DNA of 14,767 nt from the NCBI GenBank assembly GCA_010094045.1, contig ML986606.1, forward strand, positions 398,789 to 413,555. Reading direction: 5' to 3'. This DNA is from Lojkania enalia. Its lineage: Eukaryota; Ascomycota; Dothideomycetes; Pleosporales. Numbering within the stretch: position 1 is the stretch's first letter; every line of letters starts with the position of its first letter. A program made the translations under genes and the position numbers. Below the pieces are notes generated by a model that ran no database searches, was not told the DNA's origin, and worked only from the letters and a program-made list of their open reading frames with translations. Positions 8,212 to 14,767 of this stretch are shown one piece after another.

Positions 8212-9209
8212 ATATCTAGCTAAAATACCAGCTTAACAGCTATTCTACTACTCGTATAGTAGCTGTAGTAGGAGCTTTAGAACTAGTAATCTAAAATCTA
8301 GTAGCTTTAATCTAATCTTAACTCAGTATATACTATTATCCTCTAGCTCTAGTCCTCTACTACCTCTTATTCTTAACTCCTAAACCCTTTATATTTCGAC
8401 GGTAAACTATATATACTTTATATATAGCTTCTATCTATTAAAGCTAAGCTCTATTTAAACTAGTTTAATAGAGCTAACGCATTTAACTACGTTTAGAACC
8501 GACTAGAATAGCTATAGCAGGTATTAGTACTATACCTCTACTAGACTACTAAGAATAGCTAGTCCTAGGATCCTAAAATAATCTTTTTATTCTTCTAGCA
8601 CTTCTATTATAATTTATATAAGAAATAAGAGGTAGTTTAATATTTTACATTAGTATGTTAGAAAAATAATAAGTTGTTTCTTATATACCTTGCTCGTTTC
8701 GAGCGTCTCTCATACGAGGTAGATACTTAGTTATAGCCTAATATATCTCGAATCTCCTCTCTCTACTATAGTCTCTACTCTTCTCTCCGCCAGCTCCTTA
8801 AAGAGTTAAATAACTCTCTATTCTATTAGTAATACGATAACTATATTAAGTTTATTTAGCGTGTCGATCGTCGTACTAGACGCTAGCTAGCTAGCTAGAA
8901 ACGGTTCTCTTAAACTAACGCTTAACTAGTTAAATCTCCTTCTCCTAAGCGTATAGATATTAGTAACACCTAGATAAGATTATACTCTTCCTCTATATTA
9001 TTAGCCTACTACTATTACTACTATATTTATAACCTCTACTATAGTTATAGATCTAGGTATTATTAGATTAAGGACTGTAGCTAGGTTAAGCTGCAGCTCC
9101 TCCTAATAGATATAATACTCCTACCCTATATAAAATAGATAGCTAGTTATACTAGGTCCCCGTATTACAGCTACAATCGTTAATTGCGGCTACTTTCTAA
9201 AGGGGGTAC
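8212..9209 (+). pseudogene. gag: Degenerate gag of the gag-only element
   Basis: Forward frame 1, with TAG/TAA stops, runs about 330 codons from an ATA at 8212-8214 (RIP-changed ATG, followed by a Ser-Ser stretch). FDGK near 8395-8406 marks the start of the capsid-like region. NRLE lies near 8464-8475, FF*HFYYNLYKK near 8590-8625, and IYLARFERLSYEVD near 8683-8724, the YLxxFxRL signature of the retrotransposon gag family. A nucleocapsid knuckle of C-x2-C-x4-H-x4-C spacing is at 9037-9078. Its last Cys is intact and the other three ligands are now Tyr. The frame runs into the polypurine tract. It differs clearly from the gag of copy 1 but has the same layout. It would have made particles only. 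No pol domain follows. Confidence 0.83.
9196..9209 (+). other. Polypurine tract of the gag-only element
   Basis: Reads tctaaagggggtac directly before the 3' LTR. With the first ten LTR bases it matches the same junction of copy 2 (aaaaggggggtac followed by tattatagta). This suggests the two elements used the same reverse transcription and integration machinery. Confidence 0.8.
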
Positions 9210-9420
9210 TATTATAGTATCCTTATATTCTCTCTAATACTTATATATAGCGCGCTTACTTCTGCGCACATATCTTCTTCTTCCCTCTTATCTTTCTACT
9301 TACCTCGCGTTTAGCTTGCTCCTTAGCTATTCTCTTATACGATACTTAAGATCTATATATAGTATACTATATTAAGCGTTAGATAAGCCTTATTATCCCT
9401 ACTTATAGTCTCTTATAATA
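9210..9420 (+). repeat. 3' LTR of the gag-only element (211 bp)
   Basis: Begins tattatagtatcc (TG changed to TA) and ends cttataata. It aligns without gaps to 7890-8100, with only transitions between the two. Confidence 0.9.
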
Positions 9421-9425
9421 ACAGC
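9421..9425. repeat. Target site duplication (right), gag-only element
   Basis: acagc, matching 7885-7889. The first base after the duplication resumes copy 2 pol on the minus strand. Confidence 0.9.
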
Positions 9426-10815
9426 TTATAGTAGCTTAAGCTTTAGCTTATTATAGTCTAGTACTATAAGTCGATTTTAGTAGTATAGTCGGTTATTATA
9501 CTTTTTATAGTTAGTTAAAGTTAGAAGTTTAGATTAATAGGTTCCTTCTCTTAGTAGCTTTAGAGTATTTTAGATTAGATTATCGTTTAGGTATTCTTTA
9601 TCGATAATTTCTATAATCAGTCGGCCTACTTCTATCTATTAGAATAGTTTAGGATGAAGTAATATCTATTAATAACTTCTATAAGCCTCTTCTTATATAG
9701 ATTTATCTTATAACCTTTAAGTTAAGATATTAAGTTTCTCTCTAAGTTTTCTAGGTCGGTATATAATACTAAAGTTAAACCTTAATAGATATTCTAACTA
9801 ATAGGTCTATTAGTAGCTTAACTACTTTATTATTACGAAGTATTATAGGTTCTTATAATTATTTAGCACTTTTATAGAAAATACTGCGCCTTTTAATTCA
9901 GGCCTTTATTACTTAAAATATTAGATAATCGCGAGTAGTTCCTTATTATAAATTTTATAGTTACCTTTAGTAGAGTTTATATACTTAGAAAAGTAGGTAA
10001 TAGATCTTAGTTTACTATTAGCGCCTCTCTAAAACAGCATGCCGGCTGTTATAAAGTTAGATATATTAGCTTCTACTACTATTAGCAGTTTAAAGTTAAA
10101 GTATTAGAAAATTAGTATAGAGATAAAAGTATCCTTTAGATAGTTAAAGGAATATTAACAGCTATTATTCTAGTTAAATTAAGTATTCTTCTTAGTTAGA
10201 GTTACTAAAAGAGAGATTTTCTATAAAAAGTTACTAATAAATTATTAGTAGAAGTTCGCGAAGCTTATAAAGGCTTAAATATCTTTTATATTTTTAAAGT
10301 ATTCTTAGTTAATAATTATCTCTACCTTCTTTAGGTCTATATAGATCTCTTCTATAGTAATTATATACTCTAGGTAGATTACTTCTAACTAGTAGAACTT
10401 ATACTTATCTATATTAAACTGTAAACTATTCGCTCTTAAAGCTTTAAGAACTAGCTAAATATACTACTTATAATCCTTTAGATTCTTACTAAATATTAGG
10501 ATATTATTAATATAGGTAGTATAGAATATATTAAAGTATAGTCTTAGTATATTATTTATAAAGTACTAGAATATACTTAAAGTATTAGCTAGGCTAAAAG
10601 ATATTATTAAGTATTTAAACAGCCTATAGTATATATAAAAAATAGTCTTCTATTTATCTTCCTTAATAATCTTTAACTTATTAAATATAATAATAATATT
10701 AAGTTTTATATAATATTTAGCTTTACTAAATTAGGTTAATATTTCTTAGATTAGTAGAATCGGGTATTAGTTCTTAATAGTAATAGTATTTAGGGTTCTA
10801 TAGTTTATATAGAAT
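9426..10815 (-). pseudogene. pol: Degenerate pol middle part of copy 2: RT, RNase H, integrase N-terminus
   Basis: Reverse frame in register with 6561-7884, because the 1536-bp insertion is a multiple of three. It starts inside RT at 10815, where element 3 is inserted. YINN at 10503-10514 replaces the RT active site YIDD, the same change as in copy 1. RNase H has its Asp changed to Asn at 10065-10067, followed by a less mutated patch (10033-10051). The RNase H tail and linker include FNFSIIYRP near 9760. The integrase N-terminal part, with EGTY and LKLLQAV, runs into the acagc target site. Bases 10815-9832 pair collinearly with 3456-4439 of copy 1. The segment beyond, to 9426, shows what copy 1 lost at its break. 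Confidence 0.88.
10811..10815. repeat. Predicted target site of element 3
   Basis: agaat borders the LTR of element 3 and belongs to copy 2 RT (it corresponds to attct at 3456-3460 in copy 1). If element 3 inserted by integrase, the same 5 bp should border its other LTR beyond the window. Confidence 0.6.
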
Positions 10816-11094
10816 TGTAATAGTGTAGGTAAGATAACGGGTCTAAATATAGTACGAATCTACTTAGAGGTATATAGAAGTATATAGGGGATTAGGGACC
10901 TAAGAATTCTATTAACACCTATAAGCCTTATACAAAAGGATATAGAAAAACTACTAAGCTACTTATAAGAGAGTATATAACTATATATAGATAGGAAAAG
11001 GGGTAGAACTAAGGGTAGAATAAGATAAGCGAAAAGGTTTAGGATAAAGTTATATATAAAGCTTTTTATAGAACGATTTCTTTATATTATTATA
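10816..11094 (-). repeat. 3' LTR of element 3 (279 bp)
   Basis: On the minus strand it begins tataataatataaag (TG changed to TA) and ends cactattaca. The termini are the inverted pair TGTAATA...TATTACA after allowing for one RIP change. The left edge meets copy 2 RT exactly where collinearity with copy 1 resumes. The right edge meets a polypurine tract. Confidence 0.82.
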
Positions 11095-11114
11095 CTACCC
11101 CCCCTCCTTTTAAG
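11095..11114 (-). other. Polypurine tract of element 3
   Basis: On the minus strand: aaaaggaggggggg followed by tag, just upstream of the LTR start. It fixes the orientation. Its interrupted G run differs from the tracts of copy 2 and the gag-only element. Confidence 0.75.
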
Positions 11115-11516
11115 CTAATAGTCCCTATCTATACTAGTTCGGGAGGGAATTAGGGCTATTATAGATAGGTTTTAGTATAAAGAAATTTTCTTAAGAAGGT
11201 ATTTACTAGTAAGAGTTAATACGTATAGTTACTTATAGATATATATTTATTAATGTAATATTAAGTAAGATTTTTATAGTAAGTATAATTAACCTATATA
11301 TCGGCTAGTAACTACTATTATAATAGTTTATTAATATTATAATTTTATCGTATATAATAACGAACGTTTACTAGCCTTAGTATATTATTAAGTTACTATC
11401 AACTAAGCTTTCTTAACTAAATAATAACTTCTACTCTATATATATTATTATACATCTCTAGAACTGTAAATTATTAAAGTATCGCTAATATCTTATAGAA
11501 AAAAATTAATTAATAT
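11115..11516. other. AT-rich 3' region of element 3 without a recognisable gene
   Basis: Lies between the polypurine tract and the candidate antisense ORF. No protein motif, tandem repeat or convincing frame is visible on either strand. It is heavily RIP-mutated and belongs to the 3' untranslated part of element 3. Confidence 0.5.
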
Positions 11517-12032
11517 ACTACTCCACCCGCCTTTTAAAGCTTCTTTAAAGGCCTTCTAGGTTATTTACCTTTAAACTATACGCGCGCTCGCCTATAGGTA
11601 GTATATAGTATTTTCCTTTTAGTTTCTAAGATTAAAAAAAATATAAGTATTATACCTTATAAAATAAAAAGTATAACCCTATATAAATTATATCTAATAC
11701 TAGTAGAGTACTTACTATTAATATACTTATAAATCCCCTCCTACTATAAGGAGGAGTTTCTAGTCCTCTAGGGCTATCTTAAATTATAGGTAGCAGCCTA
11801 ATATATAGGGGATAAGGAGGATAAAAAAGTGGCCTTTAAGACTATTTTAGAGTCTACTTACAGCCTAGCACTTATAGCCTAGGTTGTAAGGAGTTAGGAA
11901 GATAGCCTTTTTATAGCTAGTATCTAAGTAGCTTTATTCTACTAGAGTACTAAGTTGCTTTATTAGGTTTCGGCCTTAAAGGCTTTAGTATCTAGCCTTT
12001 AAGCTAATATCGCGGCGTTCTCGGGCGGCTAA
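11517..12032 (+). pseudogene. Candidate antisense ORF remnant in the 3' region of element 3
   Basis: Forward frame 3 over about 172 codons, antisense to its host element and between pol and the 3' LTR. Read through its TAG/TAA codons, it has a protein-like composition: PPAF*SFFKGLLGYLPL near 11523-11570, YYKEEFLVL near 11743-11769, a charged GDKEDKKVAFK at 11808-11840, then ILESTYSLALIA, EDSLFIASI, STKLLY and VSALKALVSSL, ending ANIAAFSGG before TAA at 12030-12032. The 12 internal stops are all TAG/TAA, as expected if they were CAG/CAA. The minus frames over the same bases look far less protein-like. I recognise no family. It may continue downstream as an Arg/Glu-rich tail, or it could be a fragment of another captured sequence. 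The start codon is unknown. Confidence 0.42.
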
Positions 12033-12119
12033 AAATAAGGTAGAGGAGATTTAAGGGGAGTCTAGAGGGAAAGAAGGGGAAGGAGAGTAGAAGAGGAGAG
12101 GACTAGAGAGGTATCTAAC

Positions 12120-14767
12120 AGCCTACTATTAGACCCTCCAGATTCTATAGAGGAGTAATTTCGGGCCTATACTTTAGTTTTTATAATCTACTACTTAACT
12201 CTTATATATTATTATCTACCAGATAATCTATATTCTCTATACTATTCTTATATATCTTAATCTATTTAGTTAAGATTTTTAGAGGTTCTAGGCAATTTAG
12301 ATACTTATTATAAAAAGCTTTTAGCTTATAAAGCAAACCTATAAAATTTAAAACTTTATACTAGATTAGGTTAAGATTATATCCTACCTATTTTATATAG
12401 TATTTAAAAGTCTTATAATATAACTTACTAGCTAGTATTTCCTTAACCTCCTACTCTTCTACCCTATTAATAGCGATAGCGGGTGGTTTTAAAACTTTTT
12501 ATCTAGGTAGAGGGTCTTAGGGGTTTTTATACAGCATGTTTAGTACGAAGATATTATATATACTCGATCTTAGGGGTAGCTATAAATAGTACGAGTTTCT
12601 AACCTACTCTAGTATTTTAAAGGGGCCCTTCTATTAATCGGATAACTTTCGGCTCGGTCTCTAGACCGTAAAGTTCTTAGTATTTAAGTAGACTATATCG
12701 CTAATCTACTAATTAATCGGTTACTAGTAATAGTTAACAATAGATTATATACAATCCTAAGCCTTCTTAATATTAGCCTTTACAGTTTCTTAGGCTATAT
12801 ATATATAAGTCGCTAGAGCTAAAGTATTACAATTTAATTTATCTGTTATAGTAATAGGATTAACGGAATATTTCTAATCCCAACTCTAACGGGGCTCGGA
12901 TCTATATAGGATCTAATACGGAGATATTCTAATAGTTATATAGAGTAGAGTCGCTTATACTTAGTTAATTATAGGTAATAGAGAGCTCTAGTTGTCCTAA
13001 TAGAAGAATATAAAAGAACGCAGTCTCTGATTAATATACTTATTTATAATCTCTATCTATCTATCAGTCTCTTTATAATAAGTAGTAGATAGTTTAATCT
13101 TTATACCTAAAATATAGTAGAATTCGGACTAGAAACTAGATATAAACTAAGGTCCTTAGTCTAAAATAATAGTTTTAGATATATAGCTAAAGTAGTACAC
13201 CTATTAAATAAATAATTTAGCTATTCCCCTTACGTTAATTATATAATAGTAGGAAATAGATATAGCTTATTTAGACAGACGATTAATTACTACTATAATC
13301 TAATTATATTTAGACTTATCTATAGAGAAATTTTTAAAGTTAATATATAGATATTATATTAGTTAATTTAGTATAGGAAGTAGGTAGATAAAACCTGGGG
13401 TTCGGGTTTATATTAGATAGGCTTTATAGTATAAGATATAATTCCGTATATATCGTTTATAAGTAGCCTCTATACCTTTCTAATAGTACTTCTAAGATAG
13501 TAATTAATAGGTTTTAGTAGCGCTTAAATATATAGAGGATATTTAATTATAAGCCTCTTATATAAGTCGCATATAAAGGCCTAAATCTAATAGGATATAT
13601 AAGCGATTATTATAGAGGAGTAGTCTATTCTCTATCTAATACTTATAGGGTAGAAGTATACGTTCCTATATAAAGGAGGCTCGGTTTTCCTATAGTAATA
13701 TATTAATTAACTCTAGAAAGTCTAGTAATATAACCTACTCCTAGCTTTTAATAATATTTAGTATAGCCGTTTAAGTTATTATTTAGATAATATAGAACTA
13801 GGCTAATTTAGTATTAATTTAGGGGTGAAGTTAATACGGTCTAAATAGAACTCTCAACCGGTTATTAGTTTAAGCTATTTTTAAATTTTCTATATGTTAT
13901 TTACAACAACTAAAGATATCTACTCTAATATTATTCTTACCTAAGATATACTTAATTCGGAACTAATATTAAGCTAATTCCTTAGTTTAATAAATTTAAT
14001 AAGTATTAAGTACCTTTATAGTTATAAAATATTTAAGTAAGTAATAATTAGTATATATTAGAGTTTTAGTAATTACTAAAGTAAGTTCTACCCTCTATTA
14101 CTTAAACGTAGTAATAATTGCGAATAGTTCTTTATTATAAATCTTCTAGTTTAGTTCCGAACTGAATAGAACTTTACTATAAAATACTATAGAGTACTAT
14201 TTTCTGTTAAAATATTTCTATAATAGTATTTCTACAACTACTCTATTAGAGGTATTAGTTTCTATTTTTATTTCTAATATAGGGTTAAAGTAGTAGAAAG
14301 TAGGTATACTTAATAGGGCTGACTTTAATTTCTTAAAGGTAATATTACATTCTAAAGTCTATATAAAAGGGGTTATAAAACTCTATAGTACGATAATTAG
14401 CTTTACAATACGCGAGAATTCCGGTACAAACTATTAATAGAATCTAGTAAAACCTAAGAAGGATTTTACACCCATTATAATAGTAGGTAGCTACTAATTA
14501 TATAGTACTTCTACCTTCTCTAGATTAACCTTAAGGCCTTTATTTAAGAGGATATAGCTAAGGTATTTAATTTGGGTAATATAGAATTCGCTCTTCCTAA
14601 TATCAACTTATAACCCTGCTTAATATAATCTCTTAAAAACTTTCTCAACGTAGATAGTATATATTACCTTGTTTTTAGAGTAGATAAAGATATTGTCTAG
14701 GTAAGCGATATAGAAGTTATTTAAGTAGTCGATTAGTATATCGTTTATATAGTACTAGTAAGTTACT
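12120..14767 (-). pseudogene. pol: Degenerate pol of element 3: RT, RNase H, integrase, chromodomain
   Basis: One reverse frame holds register over the whole stretch. RT enters at the window edge, with AYLDNIFIYSKN at about 14710-14671; the active site YLDN (14692-14703) has lost its second Asp. VKSFLGFTRFY near 14440 is the RT-connection block. RNase H has its Asp changed to Asn at 14254-14256, then FYSKVLFSSELN and IYNKELFAIIT. The stretch YILGKNNIRVDIFS near 13940 ends RNase H. Integrase follows: NFKNFSIDKSKYN with its first Asp now Asn (13339-13341), VVINRLSK, TIILD*GP with the second Asp kept, and Glu kept at 13051-13053, so the triad reads N-D-E. YLSTKNF-type and SRKLS-like blocks near 12660-12700 lead to a chromodomain at about 12290-12460 (EVKEILASKL, YYIK*VGYN, NFIGLLYKLKAFYNKY). 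The exact end of pol is unclear, between about 12100 and 12230. Confidence 0.87.

Larger units (their letters stand above)
7890..9420 (+). mobile_element. Small LTR retrotransposon carrying only gag (1531 bp)
   Basis: Two LTRs of exactly 211 bp, a 1109-bp interior, and acagc target duplications on both sides. It sits in the integrase region of copy 2. The interior holds a 5' leader, a gag pseudogene and a polypurine tract, with no protease, RT or integrase, so it must have relied on another element's enzymes. The two LTRs differ at roughly three dozen positions, all transitions and without indels. They were therefore near identical when RIP struck. Confidence 0.9.
4440..14767 (-). mobile_element. 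Copy 2: Ty3/gypsy chromovirus (-), interrupted by three later insertions
   Basis: Reverse-strand element of the same family as copy 1, inserted in copy 1's RNase H region. It can be followed as 3' LTR (4440-4742), polypurine tract, minisatellite 3' UTR, chromodomain and integrase (6561-7884), then integrase N-terminus, RNase H and RT (9426-10815). The gaps are pogo B, the gag-only LTR element and element 3. About 3.4 kb of copy 2 itself is present. Its upstream RT, protease, gag and 5' LTR must lie beyond the window, on the far side of element 3. The predicted target duplication in copy 1 is ataat (4435-4439). Confidence 0.85.
10816..14767 (-). mobile_element. Element 3: second chromovirus family (-), 3' LTR to RT, continues past the window
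   Basis: Reverse-strand Ty3/gypsy element inserted in the RT of copy 2. It has its own 3' LTR (10816-11094), polypurine tract, a long 3' region with a possible antisense ORF, and a single pol frame from 12120 to the window edge. Its RT (YLDN against YINN) and LTR differ from those of copies 1 and 2, so it is a separate family. The order pol, chromodomain, LTR marks it as a chromovirus. Confidence 0.87.

Noticed and set aside
8881..8903. Run of ctag repeats (tagctagctagctag) as a microsatellite
   Set aside because: It lies in the gag frame of the small element, where CAG/CTGG codons turned into CTAG give this look.
10033..10050. Inverted repeat aacagc...gctgtt as a regulatory site
   Set aside because: It lies in the RNase H frame and consists of the ACAGC words that RIP tends to spare, so it is better explained as a lightly mutated patch.
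11737..11754. Small hairpin cctcct/aggagg as a terminator
   Set aside because: A 6-bp stem with a 6-base loop, inside a candidate coding frame of a eukaryotic element. Chance symmetry is enough to explain it.
1..14767. Centromeric or host intergenic DNA
   Set aside because: Low GC alone might suggest it, but almost all bases are assigned to identifiable transposons. Nothing here discriminates a centromere from any other RIP-affected block.

Overview
The window is a transposon graveyard from a filamentous ascomycete (Pezizomycotina), in an AT-rich compartment inactivated by repeat-induced point mutation (RIP). CpA and TpG are scarce, TpA and the tetramer CTAG are very common, and every recognisable coding frame is riddled with TAG/TAA stops. 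Differences between element copies are almost all C/T or G/A transitions. There is no intact gene, no host gene, and no tRNA or rRNA. The species cannot be named from the sequence.

The layout is a nest of transposons whose boundaries can mostly be read to the base. (1) Bases 1-973 are the 3' half of a pogo/Fot1-type DNA transposon (pogo A, +), lying in the 5' LTR of the next element. (2) Bases ~974-4439 are a Ty3/gypsy chromovirus (copy 1, +): 5' LTR remnant, gag, protease, RT and RNase H, broken in RNase H. (3) At 4440 a second copy of the same family (copy 2, -) is inserted. Its 3' LTR is 4440-4742, followed by a polypurine tract, a minisatellite 3' UTR, chromodomain, integrase, RNase H and RT.

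Copy 2 carries three later insertions. (3a) Pogo B, 4993-6376, is a deleted pogo element with 36-bp inverted repeats and a TA duplication, inserted in a 65-bp minisatellite unit. (3b) A 1531-bp LTR element, 7890-9420, has two 211-bp LTRs, an ACAGC target duplication and only a gag gene. (3c) A different chromovirus (element 3, -), from 10816 past the window end, has its 3' LTR at 10816-11094 and then, reading rightward, a possible antisense ORF, chromodomain, integrase, RNase H and RT.

The unexpected items are the gag-only element, whose termini match those of copy 2; a 170-codon candidate antisense ORF between pol and the 3' LTR of element 3; and a ~215-bp island of normal base composition inside pogo B with a 12-bp tandem repeat. 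The missing halves of copy 1, copy 2 and element 3 should lie to the right of this window.
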